Below, one piece after another: positions 1 to 12,472 of a DNA stretch of 64,000 bases. The number at the start of each line of letters is the position of its first letter. The first letter of the stretch is position 1. Source of the DNA: Acanthacorydalis orientalis (lineage: Eukaryota > Arthropoda > Insecta > Megaloptera > Corydalidae); the NCBI GenBank assembly GCA_034766995.1, contig CM068314.1, positions 41,515,808 to 41,579,807 on the forward strand, in the 5' to 3' direction. Below the pieces are notes generated by a model, which was not told the origin of the DNA, ran no database searches, and saw only the letters and a list, made by a program, of their open reading frames with translations. The translations under genes were made by a program, and so were the position numbers.

Positions 1-1190
1 GTTTAGGAACAGTTTTTACATATACTTTGCACGTTTTATTATATGAAATTCAGGTTCTAAACATCGACGGAGGTTTACAACCTATATGTAAATATTATGG
101 CCGACATCTACATTATACTGAAGTTCAAGGTCTTTTTATTTTTTTAGAAGATACAAAGATCTTCCATATTGATAGTTAATTGACATTTTAATACTTCCTG
201 TCTTATAAAATATTACAAGCAGGTTTCCTCTACTCCGTTTAATAAAAAAAAAATGCAAACGAACTCATTATTTATGTAATAAGTAACTTGTTTTTCTACA
301 ATTTTGACTTCAAGGAAAATATGTTACGAGATATGTGAAATAATTTCATACACATATAACGGAAAATTAACCATATGATAAAATATTTTAGTTAGAAATT
401 ATTTCATGTAATTTAAAATTTATATTTATTTACTTTTAGAATATTGTAATTAGCCTGTAATGGATTGTATTAATATCTCAATGTGGGTTCGTTGACATCA
501 TAGTTTAATGTTAATGAATTAGTCAGTTTAAATAAAATCAAATATTTTGCCGGCTGTAAATTTTCAGAAAACCAAATATAAAATGGCAATAATATATCAC
601 TTTTATTATTAATTTTCTTTTACGACAAATAAGTGGTCAGTATATATATTTTTTGTACTTTTAATTTATATATTATTGTATATCACGTATTTGCTTGTAT
701 GTATTGATATAGTTTTGTTTTTCGATTTTTAACTCTGATAGGTTACTATATGTATACATAATTTTACGAGAGAATGTAGCAATAAAAATTATGTAGTTTG
801 TAAATAATACAACGTTGATCGCCGTTGTAAAATTCAAACATTCAGTCTGTTATAAAAAATATGAAAATATTGTATTGTGTTTAGATAATCGATATTTTGT
901 TAAACTCGTTTCTATTTACAAACATACAGTCCTAGTTTAGTGTTAAAAAAACGTATCACCACAAAAATCGAGCGTTTTAAATTATCTTCTAGAAATTTAT
1001 GTAAATATCTGCGTTTTTTTCTAACTATCAATTTCCTTCCGGTTTTTTGAAAAAATTTTCCGGACTCCATCACTTCAAACCATTCACTATACCCACTTCC
1101 TGAAACACAATTCTCCTGTCAAAACCGGTTTAAAAGGCTCTGCTTAGATCCCGGATCAAACCCCAATTTCCATCCAATGCACAGTTAATA
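1..1190. other. anonymous AT-rich DNA
   Basis: Low-complexity AT-rich sequence with no convincing ORF, RNA gene or repeat family. A somewhat less AT-rich patch at about 1030-1200 lies next to the Tc1-like fragment and may be its degraded remainder, but I could not match it to a transposase motif. Confidence 0.5.
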
Positions 1191-1213
1191 CAGCGTTGTA
1201 ACGTGAAAAATCA

Positions 1214-1500
1214 TCACAGTAAAATTATTTTTGATTTTGATTTTCTAACTATCACTGTTAAACGTCTTAGACAATGACTAATAAAATAGCTGCATACCAT
1301 TATGCCTTCAGATTTTGCCAGTATCTGTTGAACACAAATTTCATACAATTTTTCTTCGATCATGGTTCTTACAAAGATGCACCGAACGCTTACATGGAGC
1401 TTGAATTCACTTTTGTCACTAAACATAGCGTTTATCTTTGTCTCACTAGTTCAGTTCAGATGGTCTCGAACTTACTGCAAGCGTTTTGATTTCATTAATC
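1214..1500 (-). pseudogene. Tc1-like transposase fragment
   Basis: Read on the minus strand, this stretch carries a recognisable block of Tc1-family transposase. A segment like KRLQ-VRDHLN leads into the first catalytic motif, MFSDKSEF (usual form FSDESKF, so the first catalytic Asp is kept). This is followed by EEKLYEICVQ and by SEGIMVCSYF, the counterpart of the FGGGSVMVWGC motif. Stops interrupt the upstream part: a TAA inside KRLQ*VRDHLN and a TGA where Trp is expected. The C-terminal half with the second Asp and the Glu is not recognisable downstream. Weak similarity may continue to about 1720 (N-terminal side). No TIRs were found. This is a decayed fragment; Tc1-like rather than mariner because of the FSDxSxF context. 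Function: a former DDE transposase that cut and pasted its own element at TA sites. Confidence 0.6.
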
Positions 1501-1729
1501 ACGCGTTAAACGTGACTTATCAAGGATCGCTCTACATGAAACTTACAATTATTTAGTGTTTGTTGGACAGTTATTACAGAAACTTCTTAATTATGAGTTC
1601 GAACGTCTGTTCCTTATTTATTCGCAATTCGAAAATGATAGATTTAAAATTATCTTTCAAGGAACTTATCTCCAATTGTTTTTCCCGAATCTTTTTTCCC
1701 TCCTGTGAAACTGTTGCAACATTTTTTTT

Positions 1730-4700
1730 TAAATCAAGCTACTATAGATTTGCCATATTCTACTTTCTGAAATATGACCATAGCAGACACATTTTCTTCA
1801 GCAAGAACCAATAATAGAGCTTTATTTTTCTTATTAAGTTGTTGGATTATTTTCACTTTGTACTATTTTTCCTTTTACCTGAACTTTCCTAAAACGAATA
1901 AATTATCATTTCCAAATAAAATCTTTATATACCAAGAATATGATTCCAATTATTTATCCGTACCATGAAAAGTTCAATTATCTTTGAATGAATTTGAAAA
2001 AAAATTGTGGTCCTTTAACAAAGTTAAGATGATGAGGGCAAATATATATATATAATTATAAAATATATATGACTTTAAAATATACAAAACCGCATTAAAT
2101 ATTTTAAAAGATCGTGCAATGTAATATCAATGATTTTTATCTGAATCTTACAAGTTTTTAACTTTAAATAAAACTTGTTATTAAAGTATGTGGAATACAT
2201 TTTCATATTTTATTTCTTCACTATTTTGATTAATGTGAAAGATGTATGCTGGGTATATGTAACAAGGAATCGGAGAGGAAATCTAAAGGAAAATCATAAC
2301 TTCGTGTACTAATGTGTACATACTTCTAATAAAAAATTAGTTATATTGTGACTCGTAGCATCGTAGTCTCGTGAAAACTCCTAATAAAAAATAATTATGT
2401 TCACGTTTCATAGTTACAGTTAGTAATGCTAAATTTGTCGGTTAAAAAATACTGTTGTACTTGCTTTTTTATCCTAAATATACATGTATTTTAGATTAAA
2501 ATCAGCTCAAGTCATTAGTACGTTGTTGCCACAACTGATCCTTTTTAGCAGAAAATTTTATTAGAAGAAAAATTGTTAGAGAATAAAATTACTATTTTAA
2601 TAGTTCTTCATTACATTATCATATGAAAAGAAATGTATAGATACTCGGTTTAAATAGTTCTGAAATTGAACAAAAATAATTTTAAGTGAATGTAATGAAA
2701 AATATACATCGAATTAGACTAATTCATGATATTACCACCTCTTCAAGGAATTTAACCCAATATTAAGTAAGTAGACTATTTTAATTTTAGTTTAGTACTT
2801 ATTTACATTATTGAACTATTTGATTTTAAAACTCATAATACAGCATTTATTGAAAATACATACTTGTATATTAACAACAAATATTGACGTGTCTAAATAA
2901 ATGGAAATATTTGTTTATTTTTTTATAAATTTGATTTGTAAAAAATTAAACATGGAGTTCAAAGTGTATTTATTATTTAATAGTTTGTTTTTTTAAAATA
3001 AACTAATTTAATCTTATATTTTTATTTAAATGAATATTTTTTGTTGTCTTGTGATTATATTTTTAATAAATATTTACATTTTTAGAAAGAAGTGAATCTT
3101 TATAAAATAATTATTTTAAAAGTATATAAAATAAATATATTTATTTTTTTTAATTTGTAAGATACATTTATACATTATTTCAAATTTTAGAGATTAAAAT
3201 AATTTTTTTTTATCTTTTATGTTTTTATATTTGATTTAATAAAATGGTAGTTTTTATATTTTTATTTACAGTTTATTATCTGTAGTTATTATTTACGGTT
3301 ATTCTTCTTCTAAGAATTTGAGATCACGTGTAAGTTCATTCTGTCCATAACCGGTTAAATATTTAATTATCTTCAGTTAAATGTTTTTGAATTTGAAAAA
3401 TCGAAAATGTAGCCTGAAATGACAAAAATTGAAAACAGATCAACGATTCAAACTAAAAATATATTTATATTTGAATATTTATAATTTTTTGTTCTAAACA
3501 AATAGTTCTTTAATAATATTTTTTTTTGATAAAAAATATACCCCATTTGCTACAGTCGCTCTATTATATTTCTTTAATTTTATAATATTTTTTCAAAAAT
3601 AACTGGATTTGTTCCATAAATATTTTCATGAAAACAAATAATAAAGTATTTAATAAAGCTAGTTCAACAATAATATCAAATCCGTAGTCATTGATTTGTT
3701 ATTTAGGTCTGTTTATTCATCTACTCGTTTGAATTATGTAAATTATTATGTGCATTGTATTAAGTAGTCATTATATTACAGTGTAATTGTATATTTAATC
3801 GTATATAAAATTATTGTATATGTATTCATCTGTCTATATATATATATATATATATATATGTTCTGAATATGTTTATATAGTTATTTTTTTTACTTGTTAC
3901 GATACGCTTCAATAAATTTTATGAAGTATTCAAATTATTTATGTCAACTTTAATAGAAAGATTGTTTCAAAAAGCAAAAAAAAAATAGTATGGAGGTAGT
4001 TTCCATACTTTCTGGTATTAGTTATGCCGTTGAGTGGATTTGAATTAATGCAAAGATTAATTTAAATGAAGTTAATCATTAATCCACTGGTGTGTTGTAC
4101 GAAAATTACACAAGCTAATGTGTTAATTGTATAGTACAAGAATAAATCTTTTGAATTAAAAAGGTAAAATTATGTGTGTTATGAACCTAGAATGAATTAT
4201 AAAAGTATAAAATAATATAAGCATAAGATTAAGATAATGGATAATAATTAACTTGGAAAAGAATGCAAGTCTGCTACTCACCTATACTTTATATTTTAAA
4301 GGAATGTTATGTTATAAATAAGTTAAAAATAAGTTCTGTTATTAGTGGGTTGAATTAATGTTCTTGTGTGCGAGATGAAAATAAAATTTATGCACAAATA
4401 TTTTTTAATACCAAAATATTTTTGTTAATGAAATAATTTTAAATAAATTAACAATAAATAACTGAAATACGAAAAGGATTGATTTTTTACAATTTTATTT
4501 ATAGTACTCTTAAGTCATTACAAATTTTTTTATAAGCGTGTATATATATATTGTCATATTTTTTGTAAACTGCATTTATAAATAAATGTTCTAAAATGTA
4601 TGTATATATTTTCTTGTAAAAAAATATTTTTTATATTTATTCAAACACTCTGCTGGTAACAAATTCATATTCGTTTTTTTCATTGAATGTTGTATCAAAA

Positions 4701-5195
4701 ATGAAACTTGATCTTTATGTTTTAATCTTTTTTGATAGTTCTTCTAGAAGTATTTAGTAAGTTAAATTTATGTAAAATACATATCCACATCGATACACAT
4801 GTAGGTATGTTACTGAAATACGAAACCTGAAGAAGCTATGCAATGCAAATACAAAAGTTCACTTGTGACTAGAAAGGCAAGAAATATTTATTTTCTGCAG
4901 AGAAAATAAGAATACTTATATGTTTTTAATAAAATAAATTGTAATCAGTTATGAATATAGATAAGATTAAAGTATTTTTTAAATAATAACATACACTTTA
5001 TTATTTTGATATAATAATGATATAAACATATTTTGAAATCTTTTTGGAAATTGAACTGTATACATTTAAATAATGAATTTAAAGATATTTAAATATACCT
5101 ATTCACAATCTACATATATAAATTATGTAAATGCAATTACATATTCATTTCTTGTTATTATAGTGTAAGATTCATCGCGTAGAGGATTTTGAATC
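1730..5195. other. anonymous AT-rich DNA
   Basis: No gene or known repeat seen. It contains a (TA)12 tract at 3835-3859 and many A/T homopolymer runs. The short ORFs here have no recognisable motif and the composition expected by chance. Confidence 0.5.
3835..3859. repeat. (TA)n microsatellite
   Basis: Uninterrupted TA dinucleotide tract of about 12 units. Confidence 0.95.
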
Positions 5196-5203
5196 GTATA
5201 GAT

Positions 5204-5569
5204 AAGGAGTGGGTAACTTTTTCGATAATAAGAGCCACATATAATATACTTTTAATACTTTTCATACATTTTTGAATGTTCAAGAACCACAGAAAATATT
5301 ATTTTAAAATTGTATTTATGAATAATAAAAAATACAACTATATAGTTGCCCTACTAACCAAAGCAGAATTTGTATAATCTCTACTCGATGAAGATTGATT
5401 GAGTCTTAATTTTTGCAGTTAATATTTTAAAATTTGACTATAGATTACTACTATAAATTATATAAAAGTTTAGGAAAAATGGCAATGAAACCTTATATTG
5501 TCACGGGAGCCGCACAGAGTAGCTTTGGAAGCTGCATGCTGATCGCGAGCCGTAGTTTGCCCACAGTTG
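5204..5569. mobile_element. hAT-type MITE, family 1, copy A
   Basis: A 366-bp non-autonomous element. The left end reads AAGGAGTGGGTAACTTTTTC followed by an AAGAGCCACAT block. The right end, read from outside inward, is CAACTGTGGGCAAACTACGG followed by CTCGCGATCAGC. These are diverged TIRs of the GTGGGCAA type common in hAT elements. The flanks carry an 8-bp near-duplication, GTATAGAT at 5196-5203 and GTATAGGC at 5570-5577, the length expected for hAT. A second copy lies at 52905-53493. The two share the GATAATAAGAG start, the TTCAAGAACCACAGAAA-like middle and the GCCGCACAGAGTAGCTTTGG block near the right end. No transposase remnant; an ORF crossing the right half is incidental. Confidence 0.8.
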
Positions 5570-5577
5570 GTATAGGC

Positions 5578-6205
5578 TAATGTAAGATCAAGGTTCAGTT
5601 TTACAAAATAATATTTTACATATATTAATCGATTGGTATAAGAACATCTCAAAATATAGGATTGCGTTGGATCTCCATATTTTATTGTCAACTAGTTAAA
5701 AAAACTGATTTTAATTTTTCTTATATATATATATATGTACTTATATATATATATATACTATTTGCAATATTGTATTCGTTGGTTCATCAAACATTGCCAC
5801 TAGTATAGTGGCTTCCAGGCACATATAGGTGTAAATAATCTATTGAGTTCAAAAATAACTTCCTTTAGTACAAAATAAGAGAATGAAATATCCTGATAAC
5901 TATCAATGTATCCTTTTTGTAAATATTTAAATTTGCATTTTTTTTCGATTTGAGTAAAAGTTCAGCACTTTTTGTTTCAATCAAATTGATTGATAATTTA
6001 TGCTATAGCAGTTGTATCCAAATCAAATAGCACAAGGGTATCAAAACCGGTATAATGTTACTAAAAAACTATTCTACCAATGCATATATTTATCTGCAGC
6101 TGGCGTTCATGTTTTAATATGGAATAAAACTACCTCTCAGTTTTGTTTATAAATATTTAATTAAGATTGTAATTAACATTTTTCACTAAACGTCATAATT
6201 GTTGT

Positions 6206-6239
<34 letters not shown>

Positions 6240-7465
6240 CATACATACACAGAATGTCTTGATTTCAGCTAAAATGTGATTCAAAACACCCATCAATAAA
6301 ATTTTAGCTACTGGTGAATTGGAAAGAATATTGAAAAAGACAACCTTGTGTGTTATTTTTAAAACTATTTGAATATTTTATATTCTCTAATAATTTTCCC
6401 GAATTTTAAACTTCTTTTGCAAGTTTTCTCCATAATAAAATTACTTATTATGAATTAATTAATATGTGTAATCGATTTCATTGATGGAAATAAAAAAGTA
6501 AAGTTTTTACTATTTCTTTTTAGAATACAATGTATAAAATGTATACTTATAAACATACTAACAAAAAAGACAATATTTCATTAAATATTATGAAATTATG
6601 ATCAAGGTCCGGAAGTGGATTTGTTGATCAGATTTGGATTCTAGTTTAAATATGCGATACATACATATATTTTATTTAAATAAAAAGTAAGTGTTTTCAA
6701 GCGTTAATAACTCAAATATTTCAAGTCTGTAACAATAAATTATGTAATACTATTTCAACTAAAAACTGTTCAAAGTTTTAGTTAATTAGCGATGTTGAAA
6801 AAATTAAAAGTACTGTTTTTTAAATTGTAATATTTTTGGTTTTTAATAGAAAATTTAGAAACCCCACCTCATCAAATAAACTGTTTGCAAATAAACGATC
6901 AGTTTATTTGGATGTTGTCTTGAATGAATCATTAAATATTTTAAAAGTCGTAACTTGTCCAAGATACTAATTAATTTCATGACATTTTTTTTTATCAAAC
7001 TCTTATATGTCTCATGTACTTCAATTGAAAAAAACTGCTGGTTTGTACAATTCAAAAGAAAGCAGGACAAGTCCAGTAACTTTCTTAACGTTTAATATAA
7101 GTTTTTAATTAAATTGAAACTGTTTTTCTATATTATATATAGATGGACATCACTATAAGTAATTAATTAAATAATTCTGTCTTTTGTTATAATAGAGAAT
7201 AACGTAAAATAACTATACAGTATAATAATATTAAGTCCATAATTAAAATTAACATAATATAATCATAACAAAAATACAAACATTGATTATAAGAATTTTT
7301 TAATTGCTAGAACTGTTTATGGGTGATAATTGATGTCAGATATTAATGCTTATATTTTATTATTATTATTTAATACATGACACTAAATTGAATAATGGTT
7401 TAAATTCTCATTTATTTTTTAAAAATTATACTTTTAATTATCGTTCAAATACGTACATGCGTATA

Positions 7466-7470
<5 letters not shown>
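5578..7470. other. anonymous AT-rich DNA with short TA tracts
   Basis: No gene recognised. Short TA tracts sit at about 5724-5758 (two blocks) and 6207-6233, the latter running into a short CATA repeat. The ORF at 6855-7070 (minus) has no family resemblance. Confidence 0.5.

Positions 7471-7471
<1 letters not shown>

Positions 7472-7513
<42 letters not shown>
7472..7513. repeat. (TA)n microsatellite
   Basis: Pure TA tract of about 21 units. Confidence 0.95.
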
Positions 7514-7514
<1 letters not shown>

Positions 7515-7866
7515 GTAAATTACATGCATTTATACATATATTTGCACATAGCATTAATGGTTTTATAGGCAATCAACATAAAATGAATATAAAAACCTAG
7601 TGTTTTCATTACCTGTTGAATGTCAACCGCGCCCATTAATTCTATAAAAGGTATTCTCAAGTAAGTTTGTGTGTTACAATGTGTTTAGAAAACAAATTAA
7701 CTTCTTTGGTCAGCCATTTTTTTCTATATTTTCTTTTTTAACATAGAAATTTACACATTTGTAATGCAGGTAGCATAGTAATGATTTGTAACTAAATTCA
7801 GAAATCGAGAAATTAAATTTGAAGTGCATAGTTTTGTAATATTTTATAATTCAATCTATATTTGTT

Positions 7867-7868
<2 letters not shown>

Positions 7869-7912
<44 letters not shown>
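7869..7912. repeat. (TA)n microsatellite
   Basis: Pure TA tract of about 22 units, 65 bp upstream of a second, longer one. Confidence 0.95.
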
Positions 7913-7913
<1 letters not shown>

Positions 7914-7973
7914 TTTGTTAATCAAACAATAGAAAGACTTATCCATAAAGTGTAGTAAACATATCTTCATTTA

Positions 7974-7977
<4 letters not shown>

Positions 7978-8038
<61 letters not shown>
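7978..8038. repeat. (TA)n microsatellite
   Basis: Pure TA tract of about 30 units, directly next to the Helitron-like element at 8043-8315. Confidence 0.95.
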
Positions 8039-8042
<4 letters not shown>

Positions 8043-8315
8043 TTTTTGTGGATAATTTTGATTTTATACATAAGACAACGCGTTGCAAAAAATATTCATA
8101 AAATTGGCAAAATGTTTATATAGACATATTAACATGTATATGTACATATAAAAATCCATAACGTCGACTTGTTTATTTGGGACGAGGTTTTTATGATACC
8201 CAAATATGTTTATTGTTTCATTAGGTTACATGTACATACTTAAAATTGACAAGTGAGTGAGCGCAATGTCCCCGGGGGTTGATAAGCGCAGTGAAAAGGG
8301 GGCGAAGCCTCATAG
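8043..8315 (+). mobile_element. Helitron-like non-autonomous element, copy 1
   Basis: Shares blocks over its whole length with 23328-23549. Shared landmarks in order are ATTTTATA, CAACG(CG)TTG, GTTTATATAG, a GACGTTGACTT-like block, TTGTTTCATT, an ACATGTACATACTT-like block, AATTGACAAGTG, GCGCA and a terminal G-rich hairpin. The 3' end here is GGGGGCGAAGCC followed by TCATAG then T, a mutated form of the hairpin-plus-CTAG-plus-T end seen in the other copy. Helitrons typically end with a short GC hairpin and CTRR and insert between A and T without duplicating the target. This copy carries about 25 extra bases near 8180-8205. It codes for nothing visible. The 5' boundary is uncertain because it abuts a TA tract. 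Confidence 0.5.
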
Positions 8316-8319
8316 TATC

Positions 8320-8890
8320 AGAAAAAATAATATTTTTAATACACAATTCAACTTAATGTTTTAATATGATCGTACTATTTTTTTTTATTTAATAAAATTC
8401 AATAATTTTTGTTCTACAACTCAGCTTTGTTCTTTTTACCCTGTTTAACACTTTAACAGTAACTGTTTTGAGCAAGAATGTTCATGTACTTTTGGTGCTC
8501 ACACTGGTCATACACGGTGTTAGAAAAATGAAGGTAATGTTAACCATTTCCGTTGAAACGCATAGGAATTTCACATGATCCAAAAATGTTCTCTGTATAT
8601 ATAGGCTTCATAAACTATGATATTTTTAATATAGTGAAATTTTCATTTTTACAAATATCTATCTATTTCTACTGCTACTGTTCTTCTGTTGATTATATTA
8701 CTTGTATTTATATCATTTTATCGTTTTTATGAATTAATATATTATAGAAGATTGAAATGTATGGTAGTCGTAATAAACCCAAATTAATAATTGAGAGTGC
8801 AACAATAGCTACAAAATCTAATGATTGATAAATAAAATTGTAATATTTAAAGGTCTCCTGAGCAACTAAGTAATAATAATAATGAACTAA
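8320..8890. other. anonymous AT-rich DNA
   Basis: Nothing recognised. A modestly less AT-rich patch near 8420-8580 has no ORF or repeat match within the window. Confidence 0.45.
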
Positions 8891-8895
8891 ATATA

Positions 8896-9197
8896 GTAAA
8901 ACTCCAGTTATCCGGCATAACCACTGTCACGGCTATGCCGGATAGCACACTTTTCGGATAAGCCGATTGTATGGGTTTTTGAATTAATGAAACCATGTAG
9001 TTATTTGAGTTATATAATTTCTCTCTCGAATGAACATAATTCTAACGTTTTAGCTTAACACTCAAGGGTCGATAAAGCAATCAAAACTATCTTGTACACA
9101 CACACAGTTTAAATACATTTTTATATTTATTTTTGAAATTTTTCATTTAATATTTTTGAGGGAAACCGAGCTCACCGATACGACAATCCTACTGTAC
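8896..9197. mobile_element. short pogo/Tigger-like MITE
   Basis: The left end, after TA at 8894-8895, reads GTAAAACTCCAGTTATCCGG, a style common in pogo/Tigger TIRs (CAGT...TTATCCGG). The right end, read inward from TA at 9198-9199, is GTACAGTAGGATTGTCGTAT and is only loosely matched. Just inside the left end is a perfect 11-bp inverted repeat, TATCCGGCATA at 8909-8919 and TATGCCGGATA at 8934-8944, with a 14-base loop, followed by a further TTCGGATAAGCCG partial repeat. No coding sequence. The TA-flanked boundary is inferred from weak TIR symmetry. Confidence 0.5.
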
Positions 9198-9199
9198 TA

Positions 9200-10690
9200 A
9201 TAAATTTTGCTGAAAAAATCATTAGAAAAGAATAAAAAAAAGTGTTATTTTAGTGCTTTGACTGTCATTTATGCTGTTTTCAATTTCTTTTACTATTTAT
9301 AAAGTGCTGTTCGTGAATTTCGAATTTTGGTGATTTGTATTCTATTTGATATTGTACGTTCAATAAATCTTTTAGAAAAACTGAAATATTAACATTAGTG
9401 GTACTATATATAAACATTATTCATTATATCAATACTTTCATCCGAAAAAAGTTAAGTAGATTTGATAATAAAATTTCTTAAACAAATATTATGAAATATT
9501 TTTAACGTGAAGATATTTCATTAATTAATTAATATTTTTCATGATTCATCATAAATTTACAGAAAAATAAATTAATATTTTTGTTTATAGTTGTTGCATA
9601 ATTATAAGAATTAGTTGTTGCATTTATAGTTGTTGCTAAATTAACTGTAAAAATGGCTACATTCTTCTATCCATGATTTTATTATATGCGTTACTGTGAA
9701 TAAATAGAATTAATATTTGACTAAGACAAACTGATAAAGGTTATTTCTTTAAAACTCCATCCATTGTATGAATTAATTTTATTTGCATGTATATACAGTA
9801 TGTAAATATATTATAAAATTAGTATGTAAATCCATGACAGCACGAGAAATGAACAAAGTACGTATCAAATTTTATGAAATGATTCGCTTCCTTAGCAAAT
9901 TATCATATATTTTCACACTTTTCATAATGAAATGAATTATGTGACGGGTCGGCTTGTCAATATGAAGACACGTAAATATTTTTAGAAATGATCATCGTAT
10001 TCGTTCTGGTCAGGTACTCCATCGTCATGTTTGTGTAACTTACAACTACATATATGAGTAAGGAATGTATAATGACAGTTGGATAAAGCCGCACCTCTGA
10101 CGACGTTTGTACGTGGCTGCGTATGAATTCAACAAATTTGTTCTCCTTATCTATATCTAGTCGGTCTTTGTTCAAATACCGGATTTTTTCTCATCTCAAA
10201 TATTCGAAAAATAGAAATTATTCTTTTGAATATATATTTAATTTTAAATATACATTTTTTTTAATATAGCTGGATAATTAAAATCATATTTATTGTCGTT
10301 ACATTAAACCTATGTTATTAATGAATTGATCACTGGCATACATTGTTAGTAGTTACAAAATCAACAAAAAGACATATGGCAAATATAATTTTCATTAAAG
10401 TCTAGGTAGTATTTTCGTTCTTCTCACGGATAATTTCGTGTTCAAAACAATAATATAAAACATCTTTACATTCAAATTCACAAAATTATTTTCAAGACCT
10501 ATTGAGCGAGTTTCTGTTTTTAATCACAAAAAATGAGTAATCAGTTGTATAAATTTATCGATTAACAAAAAAAAATAATTCATAATTTCGTAAAAGAATA
10601 TTAAAAACAATACAATGAGATATTTTTTGTAAATCTAATCACATGTTAGATGTATATATTGTTTTTTTTTTCTATGTAAATGAAAGGCGA
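9200..10690. other. anonymous AT-rich DNA
   Basis: No recognised gene. An ORF at 9957-10175 (minus, 72 codons) lies in a slightly GC-richer patch (about 9935-10180), but I recognise no motif in it. Confidence 0.45.
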
Positions 10691-10704
10691 ATTTTTCCTG
10701 GGAA

Positions 10705-11640
10705 ACAAAAAAATTATTAAAGAATATATTGTCAATTTTGTTCGATTACCTTTTGCCATTTTTCAGGCAACTTTATGATTCGGCTATCAAAATGTCCTTA
10801 TCTTTTTTTTTTAGTAAAAAACAGTTCCAAGAATGATTTCATATCCTCAGTGAAGGTTTTACCATTGAAGGTATTTTACAAAGAACGAAATAAATGATAG
10901 TGTGATGGTGCCAGGTCTGGCGAATATGGTGGATGTGGTAACACACCCCATTCAAGCTGCAACAATTTTTGACGAGTGACTAAACTTGTATGTTTTCTAG
11001 CGTTATTCTGGTGAAATACAACACTTGCGATTCACAAATTCTGGGCTCTTCTATTTAATGGTATCATTTAATGTATCCATCCAGTTGACGGCAGTACACG
11101 TCCGAATTAATGGTTTGATTCCTTGGAAGCAGCTCAAAATACACAATACCTTTGAAATCCCACCCGACTGACAGCATAATCTTCCTTGGTGAATATCTGC
11201 TTTTGAAGTGCTTTGAGCAGGTTTATCACACTTCCAGCACGATCTTTTTCGTTCGACATTGTTGTAAAAAATACATTTTTCATCGCCTGTTATCACAAGT
11301 TTCAAAAATGGATCGTTTTCTTCAATTTTCAAGAGAAAATCTCAGATGTTAATGCACTTATTAGTGAGATGAATTTCCTCGAGCTCGTGTGGTACCCAAA
11401 TATTGACTTTACTAACGTATCCAAGTTTTAAATTGTTTTCAATTCTCGATTTCGATATGTTAAGATTTTCATCAATCCCTCGTTCGTTAAACGCTGATTG
11501 GATTTGATCAATGCCTTTATTGACCTTTCTGAGCGTTGTACATCTTTAATATCAAAATCTTCAGACTGAAATTTAACAAACCAATTTTGACACTGCCGTA
11601 GTTTTAATGCATCTTCACCATATACATCACATTTTTGTGA
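10705..11640 (-). pseudogene. mariner transposase pseudogene
   Basis: Almost the whole mariner transposase can be read across frames on the minus strand. The helix-turn-helix region shows CDVYGEDALKLRQCQNWFVK (about 11635-11575). Then come the linker motif WVPHEL (about 11400), the first catalytic block VITGDEKCIFYNN with its Asp kept, KRSCWKCDKPAQSTSKADIH, then HQNNARKHTS (second catalytic Asp changed to Asn, about 11010), HPPYSPDLAPSHYHLF (third Asp changed to His, about 10900) and KLPEKWQKV near the C-terminus. The spacing from second to third site is 34 residues, the DD34D pattern. Stops and frameshifts are frequent and two of three catalytic residues are lost, so it is dead. The first dozen or so residues and the 5' TIR are replaced by a (TA)n array at 11642. 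KRSW and SKADIH wording suggests the mellifera-type group; that subfamily call is tentative. No clear 3' TIR was found. Confidence 0.9.
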
Positions 11641-11641
11641 T

Positions 11642-11729
11642 GTATATATATATATATATGTATATATATATACGTGTATATATATATATATACGTATATA
11701 TGTATGTATGTATATATATATATATATAT
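11642..11729. repeat. compound (TA)n/(TATG)n microsatellite
   Basis: TA-rich array with TACG and TATG interruptions. It begins exactly where mariner homology ends. An ORF translating as repeated Ile-Tyr runs from it into the transposase and is an artefact of the repeat. Confidence 0.9.
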
Positions 11730-11759
11730 TAGGAGAGAGAGATTTGTACATTACTACAC

Positions 11760-12421
11760 AATCTAAAAAATATTTAAATAGATTTAATATGTAAAGTTTG
11801 AAAATATGAGATTACCCGGGAATTTTTTAAATCCATAAATTACAATATTTTAAATAGGTCTGCTTAGAAGAGTAAAATTATTGTCCCAACATATATAATT
11901 TCATAAGTCCTTTAAAACGGTGTCAGATAAATATTACATATTGTTATCATATTTTGGGGTTAGGTGTGAATACAATATACAATTTTTATCTGACAAAATA
12001 AATTTCCAAAATTTTCAGATATAAACGCATATTAAATCGCTAGAAATTAAAAAATGGACTATTTTAAACAAAAGTAGAGGTCAAGGTATCACATATTTAA
12101 GAGATTTTAAATATGTATTAAAATTATCATGTAAGTGACGGTTTTAAAGTTATAAGTGCCAGAAACATTTAAGCAGACATTCTCGTTTATATGATTTTTG
12201 CAATATTATATGTAAAACATTATTTTTTTTTATATTTTTCTATTGAAACTTATTTGAAAAATGATCAGTGTATGAATAAGGATAATTTCTTTTTTTATAT
12301 CAAAAAAGCACCTTTAAATATTAATACTTCAATTACTCAGTTAATTTACATGAATATAGTAAAGATATTTTGAAAATTGAAATTTTATAATTGAGGAATT
12401 GGAATACATAAACGCAACTAG

Positions 12422-12472
<51 letters not shown>

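Noticed and set aside
5470..5691. 73-codon minus-strand ORF
   Set aside because: It crosses the right end of the hAT MITE into the flank, so it is not a gene.
11152..11431. Plus-strand ORFs of 66 and 72 codons
   Set aside because: Antisense of the mariner transposase pseudogene.
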